Assembly: GCF_018619335.1 (NCBI RefSeq)
Contig: NZ_JAHHDX010000076.1
Span: 577 to 64,576 of the forward strand
Source of the DNA: Alteromonas sp. ALT199
GTDB taxonomy: Bacteria > Pseudomonadota > Gammaproteobacteria > Enterobacterales > Alteromonadaceae
Direction: 5' to 3'
DNA length: 64,000 nt
Numbering within the stretch: position 1 is the first letter of the stretch; each line of letters begins with the position of its first letter. The position numbers and the translations under genes were made by a program. Below, piece by piece: positions 48,593-57,477 of the stretch. Under the pieces are notes generated by a model. That model made no database searches and was not told the origin of the DNA. It saw nothing but the letters and a program-made list of their open reading frames with translations.

Positions 48593-49501
48593 GTGTTCTC
48601 TTTTATAAAACAAAGACCGGTTAAGCTGTTTGGGCTTTTTTTAGTGTGCGCATGGTTAAGTATATTGCTGGCTCAGTCATCGCCATTAGCACTTATTGAA
48701 GAGTTCGGGCTCTTTGGTGGATTAGGTGTGATAGGCGCTATATTTGCAAACGCTACAGGCGCTGGTGGCGGTGTTGTGTTTGTTCCATTTTTCAATTATC
48801 TGTCTTTCTCACCTCAAAGTGTAGTCGCCACCAGTTTTGCAATTCAATGCTGTGGTATGACGGCTGGCGCATTAACTTGGGCAACTTACTATAAAAGACA
48901 GCACAAGCACGATGACTACTGGAAAGCGTTGCCGAGCGCACTAATGCTAACCATACCTTCATCAATTTGCGGTATAGGGTTTGCGCAATATTCCTCGCAA
49001 AGTAAGTTACTGCTTGAACATTTATGGGGCGGAGCTAATAACCTACATTTTGCTTTTGGCAGCTTTTCCGTACTTTTGGCGATGGCCATTTTTGCGTCGA
49101 TTCCGCTAATGAAACGCACTCATTTTAAGAATGATTTACAAACAAAAGACTTAGTGTTTTTACCCTTCATTGGTTTTTTGGGCGGAATTATTACTGCCTG
49201 GCTTTCGGTGGGGGTCGGAGAGTTAGTCGCTGTTTACCTCATAATTCGCGGATTTAATGTCACCATGTCTATCGCTATAGCCGTTATTTTATCGGCGTTC
49301 ACCGTGTGGTCTGCATTGCCGTATCACGCTTTTATTGGCGAGTCTGTGATATGGCACGTTGTTCTGTTTGCGGGGGCTGGTGCAATTATTGGGGGAATGA
49401 TTGCGAAATATGTAGTTTTGGCATTTTCTGTTCAGCGTCTAAAACTTTTTTTCGGCATATGGGTACTAATTTTAGGTGTTACAAGTTTACCAATATTTTA
49501 A
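48593..49501 (+). CDS. TauE/SafE family permease
   Basis: 302 residues from the GTG at 48593, which has AGAAGGA 5 bases upstream; a TTG 14 codons earlier is in frame. About eight membrane helices. The family repeat GANATGAGGGVVFVPFF and the second-half ITAWLSVGVGELVAVYLI carry the usual Gly-rich cores. TauE/SafE proteins export sulfite or organosulfonates; the substrate here cannot be told. No pathway genes adjoin it. Confidence 0.85.
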   Translation: MFSFIKQRPVKLFGLFLVCAWLSILLAQSSPLALIEEFGLFGGLGVIGAIFANATGAGGGVVFVPFFNYLSFSPQSVVATSFAIQCCGMTAGALTWATYYKRQHKHDDYWKALPSALMLTIPSSICGIGFAQYSSQSKLLLEHLWGGANNLHFAFGSFSVLLAMAIFASIPLMKRTHFKNDLQTKDLVFLPFIGFLGGIITAWLSVGVGELVAVYLIIRGFNVTMSIAIAVILSAFTVWSALPYHAFIGESVIWHVVLFAGAGAIIGGMIAKYVVLAFSVQRLKLFFGIWVLILGVTSLPIF

Positions 49502-49599
49502 GTGTGTCTATCGCTGTTACTCCAAACGGTAGCGCCTAAAGTGGTGCGTGTGATGCGAGTTCTTCTTTAAAAACGCTAATCTGCAAAAGGAAAGATAAT

Positions 49600-50904
49600 A
49601 TGGATATCAATCCTGTACCTCAGAAACGCTATAACGTACGTCAGCCAGAATGGTCATCTCATGCGGTTATTTATCAAGTTAACACTCGGCAGTTTTCAGA
49701 AGAAAGTAATTTTGAGGGGGTGAGAAAAGGATTAGCGCATATCAAATCGTTGGGAGCGGATATTGTTTGGTTAATGCCTGTGTATCCTATTGGCGAAAAG
49801 AACAGAAAAGGTGAACTTGGTAGCCCCTATGCCGTTAAAGACTACTTGGCCATTAACCCAGAATTTGGTAGCGAAGAAGATTTCAAAGCGCTGGTGGACG
49901 AAGCGCACCGGCTATCTCTCAAAGTCATTATAGACTGGGTGCCCAATCACAGCGCGTGGGATAACCCTTTGGTTGAACAACATCCCGAGTGGTACGCCAA
50001 AGACTACAAGGGGGATTTTCGTCCTTCGCCGTGGTGGGATTGGAGCGATATTATTGAGTTTGATTATGAACACATTGGCCTTCGAAAATACATGATTAAT
50101 GCATTGTGCTACTGGGTTGAAAAGTTTGATATCGATGGGTTTCGTTGTGATGTAGCTGGGTATGTCCCCAACGATTTTTGGCAGCAAGCAGTGCAAACGC
50201 TAAGCGCAATCAGACCAGTCTTCATGTTGGCTGAATGGGAGAATCGAGATCTTCACGAAAATGCGTTCAATATGACCTATGCATGGAGCTGGAATGAAAC
50301 ACTTCATGAGCTCGCTCACGGAAAGTGCTCACTAGATAGATTGCGTAAATATTATTCGTGGAACGAACGCAGCTGGCCTCTCTCAGCTTACAGAATGACC
50401 TTTGTTAGTAATCACGATAAAAATGCTTGGGATGGCACCCAGCGCGAGCAATTTGGCGATGCGCTTGAAGCTTGCATTGCTTTGTCTGTCATCGGTGAGG
50501 GAATGCCGCTTATTCACAACGGACAGGAAGCGGGAGAAACCAAACGGTTAGCATTCTTTGAACGCGATCCAATAGCGTGGCAAGACCATGAAATTGGCGC
50601 CTTGTATCGCAAGCTTATTGCACTTAAAAAATCTAAAGCGGTATTAGGAAACGGAGAGTATGGCGCAAGGATGATTCAGGTCCCAAACTCAAGAATGGAC
50701 AAGGTTTTTAGCTTTTTACGTCATAACGAGCGGGAAAAAGTGTTTGTTGTTATTAACTTTTCAAGCGAGCAGGTAGAAGTAACCTTCGAAGAACCGCTAT
50801 TTCAAGGTGAATACACGCATTGGGACACTGACAAACGGCGAGTATTTAAATCTAACTCCCTCTGTAAACTTGCGCCTTGGCACTTTGAAGTATGGGTGGC
50901 TTGA
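49600..50904 (+). CDS. GH13 alpha-amylase family enzyme, cytoplasmic
   Basis: 434 residues with no signal peptide. (beta/alpha)8 barrel with conserved regions: VIIDWVPNHS, GFRCDVAG (nucleophile Asp), the acid/base in FMLAEWEN and VSNHDKN (third catalytic Asp). A short C-terminal beta domain follows. Such enzymes trim maltodextrin or glycogen. Subfamily cannot be fixed from sequence. AAGGAAAG lies before the ATG. No maltose operon neighbours. Confidence 0.92.
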   Translation: MDINPVPQKRYNVRQPEWSSHAVIYQVNTRQFSEESNFEGVRKGLAHIKSLGADIVWLMPVYPIGEKNRKGELGSPYAVKDYLAINPEFGSEEDFKALVDEAHRLSLKVIIDWVPNHSAWDNPLVEQHPEWYAKDYKGDFRPSPWWDWSDIIEFDYEHIGLRKYMINALCYWVEKFDIDGFRCDVAGYVPNDFWQQAVQTLSAIRPVFMLAEWENRDLHENAFNMTYAWSWNETLHELAHGKCSLDRLRKYYSWNERSWPLSAYRMTFVSNHDKNAWDGTQREQFGDALEACIALSVIGEGMPLIHNGQEAGETKRLAFFERDPIAWQDHEIGALYRKLIALKKSKAVLGNGEYGARMIQVPNSRMDKVFSFLRHNEREKVFVVINFSSEQVEVTFEEPLFQGEYTHWDTDKRRVFKSNSLCKLAPWHFEVWVA

Positions 50905-50989
50905 AGTTTTGATCGTTTAGGGCTGCCTTCGACTACAAAGGGTAGATGAGTGATTTCATCTTTTACTAGGTAAAAATTAAGGACGAACT

Positions 50990-51208
50990 ATGACCGCGAA
51001 TGATTCAACTGAAAAAACAGAAGACCGCTCTTTAAATAATCATGCTGCGCTAAAGACTTCTATTGCCAATGGAGATGTAGAAGAGGTTAAGGCGCGACTC
51101 GAAGGCCATACTTTAAATAAGCTAGAAAAAGGTTACTTGATAGATCTCGCCCGGTTAAGTGGTAACAGTGATATAGAGAAAGTGATTAAATCCACGCCCG
51201 AAAGTTAA
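50990..51208 (+). CDS. Uncharacterised 72-residue protein
   Basis: Starts after TAAGGA. Hydrophilic, with one helix-rich repeat-like unit (ALKTSIANGDVEEVKARLEG) that resembles an ankyrin-type repeat start, then GYLIDLARLSGNSDIEKVIK. It is too short for a full ankyrin domain. Family not recognised. It follows the GH13 gene by 85 bp. Confidence 0.7.
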   Translation: MTANDSTEKTEDRSLNNHAALKTSIANGDVEEVKARLEGHTLNKLEKGYLIDLARLSGNSDIEKVIKSTPES

Positions 51209-51339
51209 AGGCTCATTTGTTGGAAGTCAGTTCCCTTTTACAACAGAAAGGAGCCTTTCTTACTTTGCACATACTCACTTCGAGCTATTTAAATCGGTTT
51301 TGCCGGTGCATATTTTGTTTAAGGCTTTAAACTTCAGAT

Positions 51340-51487
51340 TTAATGGGCTTTTCGAGTTTTAGAGAGGGCGTAGGCAACACCAAAGCCTGAACAGCTTCCC
51401 ACTAAAAGATCTGACAAGGGATGTGCATCACGCTTAGTCCTCGGCTTCCCAATAACTGCAGTGGCAGCTAAGCCCGTCTCTGACGCT
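51340..51487 (-). pseudogene. PAP2-type phosphatase remnant (C-terminal end only)
   Basis: An open minus-strand frame translates to ETGLAATAVIGKPRTKRD followed by AHPLSDLLVGSCSGFGVAYA and a stop. RTKRDAHPLSD fits the third PAP2 phosphatase motif (S)RxxxxxHxxxD exactly apart from the leading Ser, and hydrophobic segments flank it as in real family members. No start codon and no first or second motif are present, and its 5' side runs into the terminator of the EF-hand gene. It is therefore a decayed fragment. The reading frame is the same as that of the EF-hand gene and continues past its stop. Chance similarity remains possible. Confidence 0.5.
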
Positions 51488-51513
51488 AAAAGAGCCGCTA
51501 ATGCGGCTCTTTT
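51488..51513. terminator. Terminator after the EF-hand gene
   Basis: AAAAGAGCCGC/GCGGCTCTTTT stem around TAAT, symmetric so usable on both strands. It lies 13 bp past the minus-strand stop. Confidence 0.9.
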
Positions 51514-51525
51514 CTTACTTCGCTG

Positions 51526-52221
51526 CTATTCTTCCGAGTTATCTTCATGTTGTACTTCGGACGTACGCTGATAACGCTTAAATTCCGTTTGTGTAATTAG
51601 TTCATCGTCATTTAAGTCGATTTTGTCGAAGTCGCGTGTTACGCCACTTCTTGAGGCTTCAGCTTTGGTAAGTTCGCCATCGCTGTTAGCGTCCATCCTC
51701 TCGAATTTGCTACGCGCAATCACCGCTTCATCTGCGATAACCGTCTTATCGTTAACAACCGTATCTTCCGCGACCTTTTCAACGTTTGTTTTTTTTAAGT
51801 TTCCATTGGCTTTCAGATCTGTCTCAGCTCTTAGTTCGTGGGTTAGCCTCTTGTCTTGCGTCGCAGCAACCATTTCATCTATATCGGAATCAACCTTAAC
51901 TGTCGTATTCATCGTACCTTCAGTACCCATGCTTTCTTTCATCGACTTTACCGTAGCGAGCACTTCATCATCGAAATGTTGAGGATGCTTCATAACATGA
52001 GAATTAAACTCTTCAACTGAAAGTTGCATGTCTGAATTAGCATCAATTTTCGAGAAATGCGCATGAATCTCATCGTCGTCAGCTTCTTCGCGTGAGATGT
52101 AGCCATTATCGTCGTTGTCTAAATCGACGAACGTAGTGTCGATTTTTTCCATATTGTCGCCAGCAAATGCACCAGCAGACAGAGCGGCACTAATTAATGT
52201 AGCAATAGTTAACTTTTTCAT
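51526..52221 (-). CDS. Exported four-EF-hand calcium-binding protein
   Basis: 231 residues. Signal peptide ending AFA-G. Four EF-hand loops: DLDNDDNGYISREE (about 33-46), DANSDMQLSVEE (about 60-71), DANSDGELTKAE (about 178-189) and DLNDDELITQTE (about 202-213). Loops one and two are adjacent, loops three and four are adjacent, and a long acidic linker separates the pairs. Periplasmic calcium sensor or buffer; the target is unknown. AAGGAGT precedes the ATG. Confidence 0.92.
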   Translation of the reverse strand: MKKLTIATLISAALSAGAFAGDNMEKIDTTFVDLDNDDNGYISREEADDDEIHAHFSKIDANSDMQLSVEEFNSHVMKHPQHFDDEVLATVKSMKESMGTEGTMNTTVKVDSDIDEMVAATQDKRLTHELRAETDLKANGNLKKTNVEKVAEDTVVNDKTVIADEAVIARSKFERMDANSDGELTKAEASRSGVTRDFDKIDLNDDELITQTEFKRYQRTSEVQHEDNSEE

Positions 52222-52538
52222 ATCTTACTCCTTGGTTTTCGGCCTCCATACTGCTTAAAAACGGAGGAGAGAATTCATAAGGAAATATTCATGGTACATG
52301 CCATTTGTGAAAATGTTATTCAAAACAGTGGTTTGAGGTTCTTGTGGGAGAGCATATGTGAATGTGTATTGCGAGTTCTTTAGGTTATTCTGCAAATGTT
52401 ACTCACTGTTTTTAACAAATTTCGAACAACTGAACGTAAGGAACATTGAAATACCTCAGGTACTATTTTGATTTGAAGTACTATCATTTTTGTAATATCG
52501 ACGTAGAATCCGCGCACCTCAATTTCGAAGTGATATTT

Positions 52539-53459
52539 ATGGACGTTGGTTTCCATCACCTTGAAGAAAAGCGTTTGTTAACGCTCTCTTTTTATATTGC
52601 TGGCGCATTTGTGTTCATTGCGCTTGGTTTTGCCATTTTAACGAGTTCAGGCGCCATTTTATTTGATGCTGCGTACTCGTTAATCGCTTTTGTTATGTCA
52701 ATGCTGACACTGAAAGTCGCTAACTTAGTTCAACGTCCTGATGACGACCGTTTCCATTTTGGTTATACGGCGATTGAACCTGCGCTAAACATGTTTAAGT
52801 CGCTCATTATCATTGCTACGTGCATGTATGCCGTCGCAAGTTCTGTTCAGAGTTTGTTGGCGGGTGGGCAAGCTGCTGAATATGGCATTGGCATGGTCTA
52901 CGGTGTGGTAGCGACCTTAGGCTGCTTTGGTATTTCTCTTTACATGCGCGTGAAGGGAAAGCACTTGTTATCGGACTTGGTGAAAGTTGACTCCCATACT
53001 TGGATGATAGACGGTGTGTTGAGTGCATCCATTTTGTTCGCTTTCATTTTGGCCTTTGCATTAGAGTTCACCGAATATAAAACCTTGTCTCCCTATATTG
53101 ACCCTGTTCTGTTGATCATTCTAGGTTCGGCAATGTTGCCCGTTCCTTTTAAGATTTTACGTGAAAGTCTTAACGAGGTAATTAATAAGGCCCCACCGGA
53201 AGCGATTTCGGCAGTGATTGAAAAGAAATTCAAAAAGACGTTGGCAAACGTACCGTATGAACATGTGGAAGTGCGGATTAGCAAACGGGGTAGGGATGTT
53301 TATCTTTTAGTCCACATTATTGTGGATGATGCATTCTCGATTGCTACAATCAGTGAGTTAGACGAAATTCGATTGAAATGTGAAGCAGAAATGCGCGAGT
53401 GGGACCCTGCAATTATTATGGATATCCTGTTCATAAAAGACCCTGAACTTGCAGAATAG
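52539..53459 (+). CDS. Cation diffusion facilitator (CDF) family transporter
   Basis: 306 residues from the ATG at 52539; the frame is open 31 codons further upstream but that stretch is not family-like. Six membrane helices with the CDF signature (GAILFDAAYSLIAFVMS) and the next acidic cluster DDDRFHFGYTAIEP, then a C-terminal cytoplasmic domain (EHVEVRISKRGRDVYL). In this copy the first metal ligand position reads DAAYS rather than the more usual HxxxD, which may alter specificity. Exports Zn, Fe or Mn; which one is not evident. Confidence 0.87.
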   Translation: MDVGFHHLEEKRLLTLSFYIAGAFVFIALGFAILTSSGAILFDAAYSLIAFVMSMLTLKVANLVQRPDDDRFHFGYTAIEPALNMFKSLIIIATCMYAVASSVQSLLAGGQAAEYGIGMVYGVVATLGCFGISLYMRVKGKHLLSDLVKVDSHTWMIDGVLSASILFAFILAFALEFTEYKTLSPYIDPVLLIILGSAMLPVPFKILRESLNEVINKAPPEAISAVIEKKFKKTLANVPYEHVEVRISKRGRDVYLLVHIIVDDAFSIATISELDEIRLKCEAEMREWDPAIIMDILFIKDPELAE

Positions 53460-53466
53460 TTAATTC

Positions 53467-53496
53467 GAGTAAATGAGGTAATTACCTCATTTACTC
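53467..53496. repeat. Perfect 30-bp palindrome downstream of the CDF gene
   Basis: GAGTAAATGAGGTAA joined directly to TTACCTCATTTACTC with no loop and no mismatch, 7 bp past the CDF stop. There is no T run, so it is not a canonical terminator, although the RNA could form a hairpin. It could equally be a dimeric regulator site for the next gene. Confidence 0.9.
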
Positions 53497-53560
53497 CACA
53501 ACTTAACTGGTAAAATCCTCAAAATTTTCCGATAATCAAATCTTTAAGCTATTCAAAGAT

Positions 53561-53896
53561 GTGATGGAAACGCGACTTCCGCTATACAAAAAGCTGCTAG
53601 TAATGTACCGCATAGAACCTGGGTGTCTTGGGCCGCAAGGTGCTGACTATGTCGAGGAGTTCTGTGTTTTTGCTAAAAAGAAGCTAAAAGACAACAATGG
53701 TCACTGTTTGCGGTGGACCATTAAGCCCCGTTACGACAAAACACTACCTGAGCTTGAATTTCAGATAAAAAATGCCGTACTTTCCCGTGATAATGCGGCT
53801 AAATATATGGATAGTTTTGGTATCGATATCGACGCTTTTGAAGAAGAACTTGAAGAATCACTCGCCGATTTAGTTGACGCTTTTTTTGAACGTTAA
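53561..53896 (+). CDS. Uncharacterised conserved-looking 111-residue protein
   Basis: Begins GTG-ATG; either could be the start. The frame is open upstream to 53507 and translates to plausible protein (FSDNQIFKLFKDV), so the true start may be earlier, but no standard start codon with a ribosome site is there. Compact acidic protein with LRWTIKPRYDKTLPELEF and an acidic C-terminal helix. Family not recognised; lies just before yoaA. Confidence 0.65.
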   Translation: MMETRLPLYKKLLVMYRIEPGCLGPQGADYVEEFCVFAKKKLKDNNGHCLRWTIKPRYDKTLPELEFQIKNAVLSRDNAAKYMDSFGIDIDAFEEELEESLADLVDAFFER

Positions 53897-54033
53897 CTTG
53901 GGCCCTAGCAATATTCGAAAAGCTATATCACTGCGAATACAGTCGTTAAAATGTAAACCTTTAATGGGCATTCTATAGCCTTTTTGGCATAATGCGCGGC
54001 CTAACATAGAAAAGTAATGACAGCGCTTAAACA

Positions 54034-55953
54034 ATGCCCACAATAAACAACGTATTTTCTTCAGATGGCCTCCTTGCCGGTGCTATCAAGGGGTTCGTGC
54101 CTCGCGAAGCTCAAACTGAAATGGCTAAGGCGGTTAAGCGCGCAATCGATACCACAGGCAGTTTAATAGTTGAAGCGGGTACAGGAACTGGAAAAACTTT
54201 TGCCTACCTTGCGCCTGCATTATTGAGCGATGGGAAAGCCATTGTTTCTACCGGTACTAAAAACCTACAAGAACAGCTATTTCACCGGGATTTACCGCTG
54301 GTAAAAAAAGCCTTGGGCAGTAAACGTAAAGCCGCACTGTTAAAAGGGCGCTCGAATTACCTTTGCCTTCATCGCGTAGAACAACACGGTGGTAATTCTA
54401 CCCTTGTTGAAAAAGAGGTGTTGGGCCAGCTTTCAGAGGTGAAACGTTGGTCTACCACCACAAAAACAGGTGATATGGGCGAACTTAAAACCCTTCCTGA
54501 AGATGCCCGTGTTTTGCCACTTGTTACCTCTACAGTGGATAACTGCTTGGGACGAGATTGCCCTGACTACGAAGAGTGCTATTTGGTAAAAGCACGAAGA
54601 AAAGCGCTAGACGCGGATATAATCGTAGTTAATCACCATCTTTTCTTTGCTGATATGGCACTAAAAGACACTGGGTTCGGCGAGCTCATTCCTGAAGCAG
54701 ATGCGATTATTTTTGACGAAGCCCATCAAATTCCTGATATTGCCAGTGACTATTTCGGTGAGTCGCTTTCAACGCGACAAATTCACGACATTGCAAAAGA
54801 TATTACGCTGCTATTTAGAACGGTTCTCAAAGACGCTGGGCAGCTGGATAAAGCGGCTGATAAATGCAGAATGATTGCCTCTGATTTGCGGTTATTGTTC
54901 CCGGATACTGCTGAACGCGGCAACTGGGCCGAGGCGCTAGACCGTGACGACGTTCGCATGCAGGTGGGCAAGCTGGCCGAAGCGCTAGGTGTACTGCATG
55001 AAGTGTGTAAGTTACATATTGGCCGTGATAAAGATTTAGACAACATGTACGAACGTGTTGTGGCTGCAAGAGAACAGTTAGATGCGTTAAGCGACAATAA
55101 GCAAGAAAATGTAAGTTTGTGGTATGAAACTACTCAGCGCCATCTCATTATGCATTTAACGCCCTTATCAATTGCTGCTAAATTCAGACGCTTTATAACA
55201 TCGCCGCCGCGCGGGTGGATTTTTACGTCAGCAACCTTAATGGTGAATGGCGGGTTTGACCACTTTCAACGCCGAATGGGGTTGGAAGATGCAGAAACAT
55301 TAGGGTTGGATAGCCCGTTTAATTATCCAGAGCAGGCCATGTTGTGTGTACCCCGCTATTTACCTGAGCCTAATAGCTACGCTATGCGCGAAACCTTGTT
55401 AGAAACGGCTAAACGGCTGATTAAAGCAAGTCGCGGTAGGTGTTTCTTGCTGTTTACAAGCCACGCAATGCTTAGAGAAATAGCGCAAAAGCTAGAGGAT
55501 GAAATAGATAACCCGTTGCTAGTACAAGGAACAACAACAAAACAGGCGCTGCTTGATGCCTATCTTGCTGATGAAAAAGCTGTACTAATGGGTACGGGAG
55601 CGTTTTGGGAAGGAGTAGACGTGCGAGGTAATGACCTTGTATGTGTGATGATTGATAAGCTGCCCTTTGCCTCTCCTGACGATCCATTGCTGCAAGCGCG
55701 CATGGATGATGTGAAAAAACGAGGCGCTAATCCCTTTGGAGTTATTCAAATTCCTCAGGCTGTTATTACGTTAAAACAAGGGGCAGGACGGCTCATCCGA
55801 GACCCGTCTGACAAGGGCGTATTGGTAATATGCGACAATCGTCTGGTTACGAAACCTTACGCTAAAACCTTTGTCGGTAGCTTGCCAGATATGAAAAGAA
55901 CAAGAAGTTTAGGCGAAGTGGAAAAGTTTCTAGCCGGCATTGATGAAGCCTAA
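54034..55953 (+). CDS. yoaA: ATP-dependent DNA helicase YoaA (DinG family)
   Basis: 639 residues. XPD-like iron-sulfur helicase: Walker A EAGTGTGKTFAYLAP (about 48-62), four cluster cysteines around NYLCLHR and DNCLGRDCPDYEECYL, Walker B AIIFDEAHQ, helicase motif GTGAFWEGVDVRG and QGAGRLIRDPSD near the C terminus. YoaA unwinds damaged DNA with HolC in E. coli. The tsaB gene follows as in E. coli. Confidence 0.95.
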   Translation: MPTINNVFSSDGLLAGAIKGFVPREAQTEMAKAVKRAIDTTGSLIVEAGTGTGKTFAYLAPALLSDGKAIVSTGTKNLQEQLFHRDLPLVKKALGSKRKAALLKGRSNYLCLHRVEQHGGNSTLVEKEVLGQLSEVKRWSTTTKTGDMGELKTLPEDARVLPLVTSTVDNCLGRDCPDYEECYLVKARRKALDADIIVVNHHLFFADMALKDTGFGELIPEADAIIFDEAHQIPDIASDYFGESLSTRQIHDIAKDITLLFRTVLKDAGQLDKAADKCRMIASDLRLLFPDTAERGNWAEALDRDDVRMQVGKLAEALGVLHEVCKLHIGRDKDLDNMYERVVAAREQLDALSDNKQENVSLWYETTQRHLIMHLTPLSIAAKFRRFITSPPRGWIFTSATLMVNGGFDHFQRRMGLEDAETLGLDSPFNYPEQAMLCVPRYLPEPNSYAMRETLLETAKRLIKASRGRCFLLFTSHAMLREIAQKLEDEIDNPLLVQGTTTKQALLDAYLADEKAVLMGTGAFWEGVDVRGNDLVCVMIDKLPFASPDDPLLQARMDDVKKRGANPFGVIQIPQAVITLKQGAGRLIRDPSDKGVLVICDNRLVTKPYAKTFVGSLPDMKRTRSLGEVEKFLAGIDEA

Positions 55954-56030
55954 GTTAAATCACTGAAAAGTGGTTAACGTGTATTGAGCTGTTAACACCA
56001 CTTTCAGTTTATATGAAATAAGAGATAAGC

Positions 56031-56747
56031 ATGAACATTTTAGCTATAGACACGGCTACCGAAGCTTGTTCGGTTGCGCTTCAGTTTAACGACATTGTAA
56101 TTACACGCTTTGAAGTATGCCCTCAGCAGCATAGCCAGCGGCTACTTCCCATGGTAGATGACGTATTAAAAGAAGCGCAGGTAACATTGGGTGATTTAGA
56201 TTTATTGGCTTTTGGTAGAGGTCCAGGCAGCTTTACCGGTGTTCGCATTGCTACAGGTATGATTCAGGGGTTGGCGTTGGGAACGGGATTAAAAGTAGCC
56301 GGCGTAAGCACCCTTGAAGCCATGGCGAATGAAGTGGTGTCTAAAACTGAAAACAAAGACACGTTAATTGCCGTTGCGTCGGACGCGCGTATGAATGAAG
56401 TGTATTTCGCGGTTTACGCACAGTCACATAGTGGCCTTGTACTTTGTGTTGAAGAGCAGGTTTGCCCGCCAGATATTGCCATTGAGAAACTAAACGCCCT
56501 TCGAGATAGCAGTAGTGCGAGTGTTATCGCTGCTGGAACAGGCTGGTCTGCCTATAAAGAGCTTGAACAGTGGAAGTCTGAGGTATGTGGCGAGGTAACG
56601 TCTGAGGTCACCCTTCCAAACGCACAGTATATGCTTAAGCACGCACTAGATGCTTATCAAAAAGGTGAAGTAACTGAAGCTGTGAATGTGGAGCCCGTTT
56701 ATTTACGCGATAAAGTAACATGGAAAAAGTTACCAGGTAGAGAGTAA
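56031..56747 (+). CDS. tsaB: tRNA t6A modification protein TsaB
   Basis: 238 residues. ASKHA-fold partner of TsaD/TsaE that makes threonylcarbamoyladenosine at position 37 of ANN-decoding tRNAs. N terminus MNILAIDTATEACSVAL and FGRGPGSFTGVRIATGM are the family signatures; the late VEPVYLRDKVTWKK is typical. An ATG with AGAGATA upstream. Essential in most bacteria. Followed by a terminator. Confidence 0.96.
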   Translation: MNILAIDTATEACSVALQFNDIVITRFEVCPQQHSQRLLPMVDDVLKEAQVTLGDLDLLAFGRGPGSFTGVRIATGMIQGLALGTGLKVAGVSTLEAMANEVVSKTENKDTLIAVASDARMNEVYFAVYAQSHSGLVLCVEEQVCPPDIAIEKLNALRDSSSASVIAAGTGWSAYKELEQWKSEVCGEVTSEVTLPNAQYMLKHALDAYQKGEVTEAVNVEPVYLRDKVTWKKLPGRE

Positions 56748-56754
56748 CAATTCG

Positions 56755-56817
56755 AAAAAGCGTACCTCATAAATGCGAGCGAGATGGCAAATTTCGCTCT
56801 TGTATGGTACGTTTTTT
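56755..56817 (+). terminator. Probable terminator after tsaB
   Basis: AAAAAGCGTACC and GGTACGTTTTTT pair over a long, structured loop that has its own GAGCGA/TCGCTC stem. T6 follows. Confidence 0.7.
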
Positions 56818-56833
56818 GCCTCACTAAGTTTGT

Positions 56834-57127
56834 ATGATTATCAATAATAATTTCGCGCTACCGTCCTCTGAACCTTCCCCGGGTCGTGTCGCTAAAATTA
56901 ACAAAGACCCTGAACAGCAAAACAAAGGGCAAAATGAATCGTCTGCTAAGGCGATCGTTGTTGCGCCCGACGAACAGGGTACGGATAACGCCAAAGCGTA
57001 CCAACAATTTATCCGTGAAGACGGCAACAGCTATTCTCAAAATGCAATAGCCTCTTACAACAGTTTCGAAAAACAACAACAACGGGATTCTATCCAATCA
57101 ATGTTTGGTGTAGATATCTACGCTTAG
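56834..57127 (+). CDS. Uncharacterised 97-residue protein
   Basis: Hydrophilic, rich in Gln, Asn and Ser, beginning MIINNNFALPSSEPSPGRVA and ending IQSMFGVDIYA. No signal peptide or helix. Small proteins of this type with SMFGVDIYA-like C termini are, I believe, widespread in Alteromonadales, but no family name is known to me. Follows the tsaB terminator. Confidence 0.65.
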   Translation: MIINNNFALPSSEPSPGRVAKINKDPEQQNKGQNESSAKAIVVAPDEQGTDNAKAYQQFIREDGNSYSQNAIASYNSFEKQQQRDSIQSMFGVDIYA

Positions 57128-57477
57128 TGCTTTACGCTCAGCTATTTTCGCATAGATAAATATTTCTAACGAATTGTTAAATTTCGTTCAGTATTCGGAA
57201 CAAACCGCCATTAACATTACTCTAAAATGTGTTTGTTTAAGACTACCGTTCTCATTTATGGGTTGCATTGATTGAACGACAGTGGTTGTCGTTACGTAAT
57301 AATGCTAATGTTTAGTTGCTAGAGTGCGGTTTTTCTTTTTAACTTAAAGAGATACATAAAAGTTTATAAGAGTTTTAAAATGTGCTGCCGCACGTGGATT
57401 CCTTTTAAATCAGCTGCTTTTGCAAAGGAAAACCATACAGGCGCAACATTTTTTCTAGGGTTCAAAGGAGCGCTTTA
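57128..57477. other. Intergenic region upstream of slp, no gene seen
   Basis: 350 bp, A+T-rich. One short inverted repeat AACGACA-GTGGT-TGTCGTT at 57275-57293 might be an operator or hairpin. Near the 3' end a good ribosome site (TTCAAAGGAG) precedes slp. No open frame of interest. Confidence 0.5.

Noticed and set aside
51207-51258. AAAGGCTC/GAGCCTTT inverted repeat as a terminator for the 72-residue gene
   Set aside because: The loop is about 36 nt and the stem is only 8 bp. It may function, but the evidence is too weak to list.
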